This document shows, one piece after another, positions 21,027-29,300 of a DNA stretch of 37,517 bases. Under the pieces are notes generated by a model. The model worked only from the letters and a program-made list of their open reading frames with translations. It made no database searches and was not told the DNA's origin. Within the stretch, counting starts at the first letter, position 1; the number at the start of each line of letters is the position of its first letter. The stretch spans positions 1 to 37,517 of the forward strand of contig JBLMWU010000348.1 in the NCBI GenBank assembly GCA_050257395.1. The letters are read 5' to 3'. The stretch is from JAIRTY01 sp050257395. GTDB taxonomy: Bacteria > Actinomycetota > Actinomycetes > Streptosporangiales > Streptosporangiaceae. Both the position numbers and the translations under genes were made by a program.

Positions 21027-23566
21027 CGGGACATCACCTCCAGGGTCGCCCCGGCGATCAGCGGGGCCGGGTCCGGCTTCTCGCCCGGCCGGGCCGGCCG
21101 GGGCTGCCCGCGCTCGGTGACGAACACGATGCTCGGGTCGGGTGCGCCAGGGGCGTTCACGAACGAGGTGAACCGGCGCAGCTTGCCCGGGTCGTCGAGC
21201 ACGCCGCGCCACTCGTCGGCGTAGCTGGCGACGTGCTGCGCCATGGCCGCGTCCAGATCCGCGCCGATGCCGAGCGAGTCGTCGACGATCACCGACCGCA
21301 GCTGCGCCAGGCCGCCGTCCATGGCCTCGATCCAGGCGGCCGTCCGCTGCAGCCGGTCCGCGGTGCGGATGTAGTAGATGAGGAAACGATCGATCGTCCG
21401 AACGAGAAGCTCCGGGCCGGCGTCCTGCAGCAGCAGCTCGGCGTGCCGGGGGCGGAAGCCGCCGTTGCCGCCCACGTACAGGTTCCAGCCGTGCTCGGTG
21501 GCGATGACCCCGAAGTCCTTGCCGCGGGCCTCGGCGCACTCCCGGGCGCACCCGGACACGCCTGCCTTGATCTTGTGCGGGGCCCGCAGCCCCCGGTAGC
21601 GCAGCTCCAGCTCGATGGCCAGGCCGACCGAGTCCTGCACCCCGTACCGGCACCAGGTGGACCCGACGCAGGACTTCACGGTGCGGACAGCCTTGCCGTA
21701 GGCGTGCCCGGACTCGAACCCGGCGTCCACCAGCCGCCGCCAGATCGCGGGCAGCTGCTCGACCCGGGCGCCGAACAGGTCGATCCGCTGCCCGCCGGTG
21801 ATCTTCGTGTAGAGGCCGAAGTCGCGGGCGACCTCGCCCAGCACGATCAGCTTGGCCGGGGTGATCTCCCCGCCGGGGACCCGCGGCAGCACCGAGTAGG
21901 TGCCGTCCTTCTGCAGGTTCGCCAGGAAGTGGTCGTTGGTGTCCTGCAGCGCCGCCTGCTCGCCGTCCAGCACGTGCCCGCGGGCCAGGCTGGCCAGGAT
22001 CGAGGCCACCGCGGGCTTGCAGATGTCGCAGCCCCGGCCCTGCCCGTGCCCGGCGATCAGCTGGGAGAACGTGGTGATGCCGCGGACCGCGACGATCCCG
22101 AACAGCTCGGCCCGGGTGTGGCTGAAGTGCTCGCACAGGCCGCGCGGCTGCTCCACCCCGGCCTCGTCCAGCAGCCGCTTGAGCAGCGGCACGCAGGAGC
22201 CGCAGCCGGTCCCGGCGCGGGTGCACGCCTTGACCGCGGGCACGTCCGCGCAGCCCTGCCCGCTGACCGCCGCCATGATCGTGTCCTTGGTGACCCCGTG
22301 GCAGGAGCACACCTGCGCGTCGCCGGGCAGCGCCGGGCCGGCGCCGTCCACCGCGGGCAGGATCAGCGACTCGGGCGGGCCGCCGATCTGCCGGCCGACC
22401 AGCGCCCGCACCGACGGGTAGGCCGACGCGTCGCCCACCAGCACCCCGCCGAGCAGGGTGCGGGCGTCGTCGGTGACCACGAGCTTCTTGTAGATGCCGC
22501 GCACCTGGTCGGCCCACACCAGCTCCAGCGCGCCGCCGGTGCGGCCGTGCGCGTCGCCGAAGCTGGCCACGTCGGCGCCGAGCAGCTTGAGCTTGGCCGA
22601 AGTGTCCGGGGTGCCCAGCTCGGCCTGGCCGCCGAGCAGCCGGTCCGCGACCACCTCGGCCATCGCGTAGCCCGGCGCGACCAGGCCGTAGACCCGCCCG
22701 GCGACCTCGGCGCACTCACCGACCGCCCAGATGCGCTCGTCAGCGGTCCGGCAGGCGGCGTCGGTCACCGTGCCGCCGCGCTGCCCTGCTGGCAGGCCGG
22801 CGGCGCGGGCCAGCTCGTCGCGCGGCCTGATCCCGGCGGAGAACACCACCAGCCCGGCGGCGATCTCCCCGCCCCCGGCGAGCAGGACCCGCGCGGCGTG
22901 CCCGTCCGGCCCGGGGTCAATTCGTTCCGTCATGGCAGCGGTGTGAACCTCCACCCCGAGCGAGCGGATGTGCCGCGCCAGCGCCTGCCCGCCGCCTTCG
23001 TCCACCTGGGCGGGCATCAGCCAGGGTGCGGCCTCCACCACGTGCACGGCCAGGCCGAGGTGGCGCAGCGCGTCGGCGGCCTCCAGCCCGAGCAGCCCGC
23101 CGCCGACCACGGCGCCGGTGCCGCCGCAGGCCGCGGCGCGGGCCCGGATCGCGTCCAGGTCCTCGATGGTCCGGTACACGAAGCAGCCCGGCAGGTCCGC
23201 GCCGGGCACCGGGGGGACGAACGGGCGGGACCCGGTGGCCAGCACCAGCGCGTCGTAGCCCAGCTCGCGGCCGGCCGAGGTGCGCACGGTGCGGGCCGCG
23301 CGGTCCACCGCCTCGGCCCGCTCGGCCAGCAGCAGGGTAGGGCCAGCGGGGCCGTAGAACCCGTCCGGCACCAGCGACAGCTCCGCCGCGGTGGCGCCGC
23401 CGAGGTAGGAGGTGAGGTTCACCCGGTCGTAGGCGGGCCGGGGCTCCTCCCCGATCACCGTGATCCGCCAGCGGCCGCCGGTGTCCCGGGCGTGGACGCA
23501 CTCCACCAGCCGCTGCCCGACCATCCCGTTGCCCACCACGATGAGGTGCTGTGGCGTGTCAGTCAT
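21023..23566 (-). CDS. nirB: Assimilatory nitrite reductase [NAD(P)H] large subunit
   Basis: 847 residues. FAD/NAD(P)H oxidoreductase half with VVGNGMVGQR (10-19), VLATGSRPFVPP (108-119) and GGGLLGLEAADAL (155-167); BFD-type [2Fe-2S] site C420/C422 and C455/C458; a sulfite/nitrite reductase ferredoxin-like half; and sirohaem/[4Fe-4S] ligands C633, C639, C673 and C677 followed by YVGGNGG. It transfers six electrons from NAD(P)H to nitrite, giving ammonium. An extra CDIC pair (513/516) lies between the domains. Length is normal for the family. Start overlaps the nasB stop (ATGA at 23563-23566). Needs sirohaem, for which hemD at the end of the operon supplies the precursor. Confidence 0.95.
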   Translation of the reverse strand: MTDTPQHLIVVGNGMVGQRLVECVHARDTGGRWRITVIGEEPRPAYDRVNLTSYLGGATAAELSLVPDGFYGPAGPTLLLAERAEAVDRAARTVRTSAGRELGYDALVLATGSRPFVPPVPGADLPGCFVYRTIEDLDAIRARAAACGGTGAVVGGGLLGLEAADALRHLGLAVHVVEAAPWLMPAQVDEGGGQALARHIRSLGVEVHTAAMTERIDPGPDGHAARVLLAGGGEIAAGLVVFSAGIRPRDELARAAGLPAGQRGGTVTDAACRTADERIWAVGECAEVAGRVYGLVAPGYAMAEVVADRLLGGQAELGTPDTSAKLKLLGADVASFGDAHGRTGGALELVWADQVRGIYKKLVVTDDARTLLGGVLVGDASAYPSVRALVGRQIGGPPESLILPAVDGAGPALPGDAQVCSCHGVTKDTIMAAVSGQGCADVPAVKACTRAGTGCGSCVPLLKRLLDEAGVEQPRGLCEHFSHTRAELFGIVAVRGITTFSQLIAGHGQGRGCDICKPAVASILASLARGHVLDGEQAALQDTNDHFLANLQKDGTYSVLPRVPGGEITPAKLIVLGEVARDFGLYTKITGGQRIDLFGARVEQLPAIWRRLVDAGFESGHAYGKAVRTVKSCVGSTWCRYGVQDSVGLAIELELRYRGLRAPHKIKAGVSGCARECAEARGKDFGVIATEHGWNLYVGGNGGFRPRHAELLLQDAGPELLVRTIDRFLIYYIRTADRLQRTAAWIEAMDGGLAQLRSVIVDDSLGIGADLDAAMAQHVASYADEWRGVLDDPGKLRRFTSFVNAPGAPDPSIVFVTERGQPRPARPGEKPDPAPLIAGATLEVMSR

Positions 23567-25059
23567 GAGGCGGCCTCCTGAGGCTGCGGCACGGCGGTCA
23601 GCCAGTCCACGAGCGCGGCGACGGCGCCGCGGCAGGTGCCGCAGCCGGTGGTGGCGCGGGTGGCCGCGGCCACCTCAGCCACCGAGCAGGCGCCGGCCGC
23701 CACGCTCGCCTGGATCGCGGCCTTGGGCACGCCGTTGCAGTGGCAGACGGTGGCGGCGGCCGGCGTGGCCGCCGGGTCGTCGGCGCCCGCCGTCCCGCCT
23801 ATCCCCCCGATCTGGCTGGCGCTGAACAGCAGCGAGACCCGGTCGGCGGGCGCGGGCGCGCCCCGGTCGAACAGCTGGGTGACGGTGCCGACCGTGTCGA
23901 TGTCGCCGAGCAGGATCGCGCCGACCACCCGGCCGTCCCGGATGACCAGCTTCTTGTAGGTGCCGCGGGCCGGGTCGGCGAAGTGCAGCACCTCGGTGCC
24001 GTCGCCGTGCTCGCCCGCCGCGGTGTCCTCCGTAGCGGCCTCCCCCATCGCGGCCAGCTCGATGCCGGTCGCCTTCAGCCGGGTGACCAGCCGGGACCCG
24101 GTGTATCTGGCGTCCGGGGCGGTGCCGGTGAGCCGCCCGGCGAGCACCGCCGCCTGCTCCCAGGCGGGCGCGACCAGCCCGTAGACCAGCCCGTTGTGCT
24201 GGGCGCATTCGCCCACCGCGTAGATGCCGGGGTGGCTGACGCTGCGCAGGGTGTCGTCCACGATCACGCCCTGGCCGGTGGCCAGGCCCGCGCCGGCGGC
24301 CAGGCTGATCTCCGGCCGCACCCCGCAGGCCACCACCAGCAGGTCGGCGGCCAGCCGGGTGCCGTCGGCCAGGGCCAGCCCGGTGAGCCGCCCGTCCGGG
24401 CCGGTGGTCACCGCGGCGGCCCGCGCGCCGGTCCGCACCGACACCCCGAGCCTGCCGAGCGTCCGGGACAGCACCCGGCCCGCCGCCCGGTCGAGCTGGC
24501 GGTCCATCAGGTGCCCGGCGTCGTGCACCAGCGACACCGGCAGGCCCCGGCCGGCCAGGCCGCGGGCGGCTTCCAGGCCGAGCACCCCGCCGCCGAGCAC
24601 GAGCGCCCGCCGGGCCGCCGCCGCGGCCGCCATCAGCGCCCGGCAGTCGTCCAGGCTGCGGAACACCGCCGCCCCGGGCACCAGCTGCCCGTCCGGGCCG
24701 GCCAGCCCGGCGACCGGCGGCAGCCACGGCCGGCTGCCGGTGGCCAGGACGAGCGTGTCGTAGCCGAGCACGCTGCCGTCCGCCGCGGTGACGGTGCGCC
24801 GGGCCGGGTCGAGCGCCACCGCCGGGGTGGCCAGCCGCAGGTCCACCCCGTGCTGGCGGGCCCAGCCCGGGGAGGTGAGCGCGATCGCGTCGGCGGTGTG
24901 CCGGCCGGCCAGCACCTCGGACAGCAGGATCCGGTTGTAGGCGCCGTGTGGTTCGGCGCCGAGCACGGTGACCGACAGGCCGCCCCGGCCCGGCCGGGCG
25001 CAGATCTCCTCCACCACCCGCGAGCCGGCCATGCCGTTGCCCACCACCACTACCTTCAC
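23563..25059 (-). CDS. nasB: Nitrate reductase electron-transfer subunit (FAD/BFD Fe-S)
   Basis: 498 residues. FAD-dependent pyridine-nucleotide oxidoreductase with VVVGNGMAGSR (4-14), VLATGSRPWLPP (104-115), GGGVLGLEAARGL (156-168) and IYAVGECAQHNG (279-290), then a C-terminal BFD-like [2Fe-2S] module with C439/C441 and C473/C476. It resembles NasB-type subunits that pass NAD(P)H electrons to the molybdenum subunit. It also resembles the N-terminal half of NirB, so the two probably arose by duplication. GTG at 25059 is preceded by a duplicated GAAGGCAGGCGAGC spacer and lies 30 bases after nasC. Similar proteins are sometimes annotated as nitrite reductase fragments. Confidence 0.88.
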   Translation of the reverse strand: MKVVVVGNGMAGSRVVEEICARPGRGGLSVTVLGAEPHGAYNRILLSEVLAGRHTADAIALTSPGWARQHGVDLRLATPAVALDPARRTVTAADGSVLGYDTLVLATGSRPWLPPVAGLAGPDGQLVPGAAVFRSLDDCRALMAAAAAARRALVLGGGVLGLEAARGLAGRGLPVSLVHDAGHLMDRQLDRAAGRVLSRTLGRLGVSVRTGARAAAVTTGPDGRLTGLALADGTRLAADLLVVACGVRPEISLAAGAGLATGQGVIVDDTLRSVSHPGIYAVGECAQHNGLVYGLVAPAWEQAAVLAGRLTGTAPDARYTGSRLVTRLKATGIELAAMGEAATEDTAAGEHGDGTEVLHFADPARGTYKKLVIRDGRVVGAILLGDIDTVGTVTQLFDRGAPAPADRVSLLFSASQIGGIGGTAGADDPAATPAAATVCHCNGVPKAAIQASVAAGACSVAEVAAATRATTGCGTCRGAVAALVDWLTAVPQPQEAAS

Positions 25060-25092
25060 CGCTCGCCTGCCTTCATCGCTCGCCTGCCTTCA
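25060..25092 (-). repeat. 17-bp tandem duplication at the nasC-nasB junction
   Basis: CGCTCGCCTGCCTTCA occurs at 25060-25075 and again at 25077-25092 (period 17), with a partial third copy (CCTTCAC, 25053-25059) at the nasB start. On the coding strand each unit reads (A/G)TGAAGGCAGGCGAGCG: the first contains the nasC stop TGA, the second provides an ATG-GAAGG decoy, and the third is the GTG start itself. The Shine-Dalgarno-like GAAGG is therefore repeated. Confidence 0.85.
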
Positions 25093-27336
25093 CCGCTGGC
25101 CCCCCTCGCCCGGTGCCGCGCGCTCGACCCGGACCGCGCAGGCCTTGAAGGACGGCATCCGGGACACCGGGTCGAGCACCGGGTTGGTGACCAGGTTGGC
25201 GCTGCCGTCGCCGCCCCAGTGGAACGGCATGAACACGGTGTCGGCGCGGATCGCCCGGGTCACCCGGGCCGGCGCCAGCGCCGCGCCGCGCCTGCTGACC
25301 ACCCGCAGCAGGTCGCCGTCGGTGACGCCGAGCTGCCCGGCCAGCGCCGGGTGCAGCTCGACGAACGGCCCGGCGGCGGCGCTGGCCAGCGCCGCGACCC
25401 GGCGGGTCTGCGCGCCGCTCTGGTAGTGCGCGAGGATCCGGCCGGTGGTCAGGTGCACCGGGTAGTCGCGGTCCACCGGCTCCGGCGGCGGCCCGGCGTC
25501 CACGCCGGTGAACCGGGCCCGGCCGTCCGGGGTGGCGAAGGAGTCCAGGAACAGCCGCGGCGTGCCGGGGTGCGTCTCGTCCGGGCAGGGCCAGCACACG
25601 CCGTCCTCGGCGTCGATCCGCTCCCAGGTGATGCCCGCGTAGTCGGCGGGCCCGCCGGCGCTGGCCCGCCGCAGCTCCGCGAACACGGCCCGCGGGTCCG
25701 CGCTGAACCCGTCCGGGCAGCCCAGCCGGGCGGCCAGCCCGCTGATGATCTCCAGGTCGGTGCGCACGCCCGGCGGCGGCGCGGCGGCCCGGCGGCGCCG
25801 GATCACCCGGCCCTCCAGGTTGGTCATGGTGCCGTCCTCCTCCGCCCACTGGGTGGCGGGCAGCACCACGTCAGCCAGGGCGGCGGTCTCGGACAGCACC
25901 AGGTCGGCGACGACCAGCAGGTCGAGGGCGGCCAGCCGGCCGGCCAGCTGCCCCGCCCGGGGGGCGCTCACGGCCGGGTTGCTGCCCAGCACCAGCAGGG
26001 CCCGCGGGCCGCCGGGGGTGCCGAGCGCCGCCAGCAGCTCCTGCGCGCTGCGGCCGGGGCCCGGCAGGCCGGCCGGGTCCACGCCCCACACCTGGGCCAC
26101 GTGGGCGCGGGCGGCCGGGTCGGTGATCGGGCGGTAGCCGGGCAGCTGGTCGGCTTTCTGGCCGTGCTCCCGCCCGCCCTGGCCGTTGCCCTGGCCGGTG
26201 AGGCAGCCCCAGCCGCTGCCCGGCCGGCCCGGCAGGCCGAGCGCCAGCGCCAGGTTGATGTAGGCGGTCACGGTGTCGGTGCCGGCGGCGTGCTGCTCCG
26301 CGCCGCGGCCGGTGAGAATGATCGCGTTGCGGGCCCCGGCGAGCAGCCGCGCGGCCGCGCGCAGCCGGGGCGCGGGGACCCCGGTGACCCGCTCCACCCG
26401 TTCCGGCCACCAGGCCGCCACCCGGCGGCGGACCTCGCCGAACCCGGTGGTCCGGGCGGCGATGTAGGCCTCGTCGGCCAGGCTTTCGGCGATCACCACG
26501 TGCAGCAGGCCCAGCGCGAGCACCAGGTCGGTGCCGGGCACGGGCTGCAGGTGCAGGCTGGCCGCGCCGGCGGTGGCGGTCGCCCGGGGATCGGCCACGA
26601 TCAGCTGCCCGCCGGCCGCCCGCAGGCTGGCCAGGTGCCGGGCGGCGGGCGGCATGGTCTCCGCCAGGTTGCTGCCGGCCAGCAGCACCACGTCCGCGCC
26701 GGCCAGGTCGCGCAGGGGGAACGGCAGGCCCCGGTCGAGCCCGAACGCCCGGATGCCGGCCGCGGCGGCCGAGGACATGCAGAACCGGCCGTTGTAGTCG
26801 ATGTGCGGGGTGCGCAGGGCGACCCGGGCGAACTTGCCGAGGAGGTAGGCCTTCTCGTTGGTGAGGCCGCCGCCGCCGAACACGGCGACCGCGTCCCGCC
26901 CGTAGGCGGCCTGCACCCCGCGCAGCCAGCCCGCCACCCGCGCCAGGGCCTCGTCCCAGCCCACCGGCACCAGCGGGCTGCTGCGGTCGCCGGGGGCGAG
27001 CCGCGCCAGCGGGCTGGTCAGCCGCTCGGGCGAGCGCAGCAGGTCAGCCGCGGTCCAGCCTTTCCGGCACAGCCCGCCGCCGCTGGTGGGAAAGGCCCGG
27101 GGCGCCACCGTGACCATGGTCGGCCCATCCGCTCGGTCGGCGCCAGTGGCAGCTCCGCCGCCCGCGGCTGGACTGGCTCCCGCGCCAGGGCCCACCGCGA
27201 GGGTCATGCCGCACTGCAGGGCGCAGTAGGGGCAATGCGTGGCGACGGCAGTACCGACGGCGGGCGGCTCGCCCTCGGCGGTCACGCAACCCCGCGGGGG
27301 GCTGGTGCCCACGAGTGCTGCGGTCACGGCGGTCAT
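25090..27336 (-). CDS. nasC: Assimilatory nitrate reductase catalytic subunit (molybdopterin)
   Basis: 748 residues of the bis-MGD molybdopterin oxidoreductase family. [4Fe-4S] ligands C35, C38, C42 (HCPYCALQCGM) and C90 (GGGLCRKGW), the Mo-ligand-type Cys in NGRFCMSSA (C186), ADVVLLAGSNLAETMPP, GSGWGCLTGQGNGQGGREHGQKADQLPGYR in parts, and a C-terminal MGD-binding domain (about 620-740, HLTTGRILAHYQSGAQTRR). The linker between the third and fourth Fe-S cysteines is longer than in typical NapA/NasA proteins and Ala/Gly-rich. It reduces nitrate to nitrite in the cytoplasm; no Tat signal is present. First gene of the nasC-nasB-nirB-nirD-hemD operon. Only about 95 bases separate its ATG from the oppositely oriented tnpB. 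Confidence 0.92.
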   Translation of the reverse strand: MTAVTAALVGTSPPRGCVTAEGEPPAVGTAVATHCPYCALQCGMTLAVGPGAGASPAAGGGAATGADRADGPTMVTVAPRAFPTSGGGLCRKGWTAADLLRSPERLTSPLARLAPGDRSSPLVPVGWDEALARVAGWLRGVQAAYGRDAVAVFGGGGLTNEKAYLLGKFARVALRTPHIDYNGRFCMSSAAAAGIRAFGLDRGLPFPLRDLAGADVVLLAGSNLAETMPPAARHLASLRAAGGQLIVADPRATATAGAASLHLQPVPGTDLVLALGLLHVVIAESLADEAYIAARTTGFGEVRRRVAAWWPERVERVTGVPAPRLRAAARLLAGARNAIILTGRGAEQHAAGTDTVTAYINLALALGLPGRPGSGWGCLTGQGNGQGGREHGQKADQLPGYRPITDPAARAHVAQVWGVDPAGLPGPGRSAQELLAALGTPGGPRALLVLGSNPAVSAPRAGQLAGRLAALDLLVVADLVLSETAALADVVLPATQWAEEDGTMTNLEGRVIRRRRAAAPPPGVRTDLEIISGLAARLGCPDGFSADPRAVFAELRRASAGGPADYAGITWERIDAEDGVCWPCPDETHPGTPRLFLDSFATPDGRARFTGVDAGPPPEPVDRDYPVHLTTGRILAHYQSGAQTRRVAALASAAAGPFVELHPALAGQLGVTDGDLLRVVSRRGAALAPARVTRAIRADTVFMPFHWGGDGSANLVTNPVLDPVSRMPSFKACAVRVERAAPGEGGQR

Positions 27337-27355
27337 CGGGAGCGCGGCGTGGATG

Positions 27356-27375
27356 CCCCGGTGTCAATGCCGGGG
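27356..27375 (-). promoter_or_regulatory. Hairpin in the nasC leader
   Basis: CCCCGG and CCGGGG are 6-base arms around an 8-base loop, 20 bases before the nasC ATG on the transcribed strand. The loop contains TTGACA reading toward nasC, but no matching -10 follows. It may affect nasC translation or be a vestige of an inserted end. No perfect GTNAC-N6-GAAAC GlnR box is visible between here and tnpB. Confidence 0.3.
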
Positions 27376-27431
27376 AGGTAGCGCCGCTTCAACTCCCTAG
27401 GAATGTCGGCCGTGCTCGATAGTGTGTTCGC

Positions 27432-28616
27432 ATGTCTCGATACCGACTGCTCCCTTCGCCTGCGCAGGAGGTGGCACTGAGAGAGCACTGCGCGCATGCC
27501 AGGTTCGTGTGGAACCTGGCCGTCGAGCAGCACTTGCACTGGCACCGGGGGCGGAAGAATGCCCCGGGTTACCTGGAGCAGTGTCGGCAACTCACTGCGG
27601 CGCGGGCGGAGCACTCCTGGCTGGCCGCTGGCTGCCAGATGGTGCAGCAGCAGGCGCTGCGGGACTTCTCCCAGGCAGTGGCCGCGTTCTTCGACCCGAC
27701 GAATCCGGCTGGGCGGCCGTCGTGGCGGAAGGCCAGGCGGGACGAGGGATTCAGGATCGTGGCGGTCAAACCGGGGCATGTGCGGCGGCTGACCCGCAGA
27801 ACCGGCGAGGTCTGGGTGCCGAAGGCCGGGTGGGTGCGATTCTGCTGGTCCCGCGCGGTGCCGCCAGGCAGGAAGTCCTACCGCATCACCCGGGATCGCG
27901 CGGGCCGCTGGCATCTGGCCTTCGCCGTGATCCCCGCGCCGATTCCTGCCCCAGCCCGCGGGGGTGTGGTGGGCATCGACCGAGGCGTCACGGTGTCGGC
28001 GGCACTGTCGACCGGGCAGTTGCTGCACGCCCCCGGCCTGACCGCACCGGAGCGCAGCAGGCTGCGGCGGCTGGAACGCAGGCTGTCCCGCGCGAAGCGC
28101 GGCTCCAATCGCCGCGCGAAGGTGAACCAGGCCGCCGCCAGGCTGTGCGCCCGCGAGAGCGACCGGCGCAGGGACTGGGCGGAGAAGGCCAGCACTTACG
28201 TCGCCCGCCGGTTTGAAGTGATCCGGGTCGAGGACCTGCGAATCGGCAACATGACCCGCTCGGCACGGGGCACTTTGCAGGCTCCGGGCCGGGGCATCAG
28301 GCAGAAGGCCGGGCTGAACCGGGAGATCCTGCGGTCGGGGTGGGGGCTGCTGGTGAGGCGACTGGAGGACAAGGCTCCCGGCCGGGTGGAGAAGGTCAAC
28401 CCCGCGTTCACGAGCCAGCGGTGCTCGGCGTGCGGGCACGTGGATGCGAACTCGCGTGAGAGCCAAGCGCGTTTCGCCTGCGCGGCCTGCCGTTTCACGC
28501 TGAACGCTGACGTGAACGCGGCACGGAACATCGCGGCGGGGCACGCCGTGCCTGCGCGGGGAGGCGTCCGGATTGCCGGGCCAGTGAACCGCGAACCTCA
28601 ACTGCTCGCCTCCTAA
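27432..28616 (+). CDS. tnpB: Intact TnpB RNA-guided endonuclease
   Basis: 394 residues, full-length for the actinobacterial IS1341 type. N-terminal domain YRLLPSPAQEVALREHC, HARFVWNLAVEQ; RuvC-I Asp in VGIDRGVTVS (D183); bridge-like arginine-rich helices (RLRRLERRLSRAKRGSNRR in part); RuvC-II Glu in VIRVEDLRIGNM (E267); conserved GW (303-304); zinc finger C331/C334 and C350/C353; RuvC-III Asp in NADVNAARNIAAG (D360). All nuclease residues are present, so guided DNA cleavage next to a short target-adjacent motif is expected. ATG at 27432 follows a GATAGTGTG promoter-like element. It separates narK-glbN from nasC-nirBD. Confidence 0.93.
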   Translation: MSRYRLLPSPAQEVALREHCAHARFVWNLAVEQHLHWHRGRKNAPGYLEQCRQLTAARAEHSWLAAGCQMVQQQALRDFSQAVAAFFDPTNPAGRPSWRKARRDEGFRIVAVKPGHVRRLTRRTGEVWVPKAGWVRFCWSRAVPPGRKSYRITRDRAGRWHLAFAVIPAPIPAPARGGVVGIDRGVTVSAALSTGQLLHAPGLTAPERSRLRRLERRLSRAKRGSNRRAKVNQAAARLCARESDRRRDWAEKASTYVARRFEVIRVEDLRIGNMTRSARGTLQAPGRGIRQKAGLNREILRSGWGLLVRRLEDKAPGRVEKVNPAFTSQRCSACGHVDANSRESQARFACAACRFTLNADVNAARNIAAGHAVPARGGVRIAGPVNREPQLLAS

Positions 28617-28632
28617 CCCGATGTGAGTGGCT

Positions 28633-28667
28633 GGAATCCTCCGCCTCCAGGCGGGGGAGGATGCCAA
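28633..28667 (+). ncRNA. Omega-RNA 3' scaffold / right end of the intact TnpB element
   Basis: Seventeen bases after the tnpB stop. ATCCTCC (28636-28642) pairs with GGAGGAT (28656-28662), and GCC (28643-28645) with GGC (28650-28652) around TCCA, leaving a 3-base G bulge. ATGCCAA follows. This stem-then-CAA layout is typical of TnpB right ends, where the RNA reads straight into flanking DNA that serves as guide; the guide would begin near 28668 (GACGTCTCCCGTGCTC). The 5' part of the RNA overlaps tnpB. Confidence 0.6.
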
Positions 28668-28721
28668 GACGTCTCCCGTGCTCATCCGGCGGCCTGACAG
28701 TCGTGACGGTATGAAGGGCCT

Positions 28722-28737
28722 GTTTCGAGGCTGTTTC
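28722..28737 (-). promoter_or_regulatory. GlnR-like box with one mismatch, upstream of the TnpB insertion
   Basis: On the minus strand GAAAC-AGCCTC-GAAAC: a perfect b-site (GAAAC) six bases after an a-site differing from GTNAC at one base. It faces nasC but is separated from it by the tnpB element. GTCAC also occurs about 16 bases further along. The rest of the 254-base gap (28617-28870) shows no gene. Confidence 0.4.
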
Positions 28738-28870
28738 GCTCCCGGTGCCCAGGCATAAACTCCGCCTCACTCCCGCGCCCGGCTCCCGGTGAGCCCGCTC
28801 GGGCCTGGCCGCTCCCCTGAGCCGTTCAGTCGCTCTCCCTGCGCGGGGACGATCTGAACGGATGACGGTT

Positions 28871-29260
28871 TCATTCCGCGGAGACGGGAGCGGCGGTGAC
28901 GATGTCGGCGCTCAGCGGGGCGACCGCGGCGACGATCTGGTCGATCGTCTCCGCCGGCACCCCCGCCCCGGCCATCGACGCCACCAGGTGCCCGGCGACC
29001 AGGTCGAAGTGCCGCTGCCCGATCCCGCGGCCCACGTGGGCGTCCTTCATGGAGGCGCCGCTGTAGCTGACCGGGCCGCCGAGCGCGGCGGCGAAGAACT
29101 CGACCTGGCGGCCCTGCAGCCGGGCCATGTTCGTGCCCGCGAAAAAGCCCGACAGGTCCGGGTCGGCGAGCACCCGGTCGTAGAAGTCCCTGACCACCGC
29201 CACCAGCGCGGGCTCGCCGCCGATGGCCTCGAAGATGGTGGGCTGCCCGTTGCCGGTCAT
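28871..29260 (-). CDS. glbN: Group I truncated haemoglobin
   Basis: 129 residues, a 2-over-2 globin of the trHbN group: FEAIGGEPALVAVVRDFYDRVLADPDLSGFF in parts (10-40), Tyr B10 at Y27, RLQGRQVEFF with Gln E11 at about Q52, SMKDAHVGRGIG, and proximal His F8 at H84 (RHFDLVAGHL). Mycobacterial trHbN oxidises nitric oxide to nitrate using bound oxygen; the Tyr/Gln distal pair needed for this is present. ATG at 29260 follows CAGGGAGAG. It lies 40 bases after narK on the same strand, so the two form an operon; NO arising from nitrite is the likely reason for the pairing. Confidence 0.92.
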   Translation of the reverse strand: MTGNGQPTIFEAIGGEPALVAVVRDFYDRVLADPDLSGFFAGTNMARLQGRQVEFFAAALGGPVSYSGASMKDAHVGRGIGQRHFDLVAGHLVASMAGAGVPAETIDQIVAAVAPLSADIVTAAPVSAE

Positions 29261-29300
29261 GTTCTCTCCCTGGGGTGATGGTGTGCGGGTGGGCGGCTGG

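Larger units (their letters stand above)
27395..28667 (+). mobile_element. IS1341-type TnpB element inserted in the nitrate locus
   Basis: Autonomous tnpB with its own upstream promoter-like region and a right end ending GGAGGATGCCAA at 28667; no TnpA. It lies on the opposite strand to, and between, glbN and nasC. Left end not identified; 27395 marks only the probable start of the tnpB promoter region (GGCCGTGCTCGATAGTG). Confidence 0.5.

Noticed and set aside
20634..22715. A 693-codon frame covering nirB and nirD
   Set aside because: Only the last 130 codons (nirD) are real; the rest reads nirB in the wrong frame.
27356..27375. NasR/ANTAR-type antitermination leader before nasC
   Set aside because: The hairpin has a 6-bp stem and an 8-base loop, not the paired hexaloop stems of ANTAR targets, and no ANTAR gene is present.
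27333..28685. A 450-codon minus-strand frame opposite the intact tnpB
   Set aside because: It is antisense to a gene with all TnpB motifs and shows no recognisable domain; Pro/Arg/Ala-rich like other shadows.
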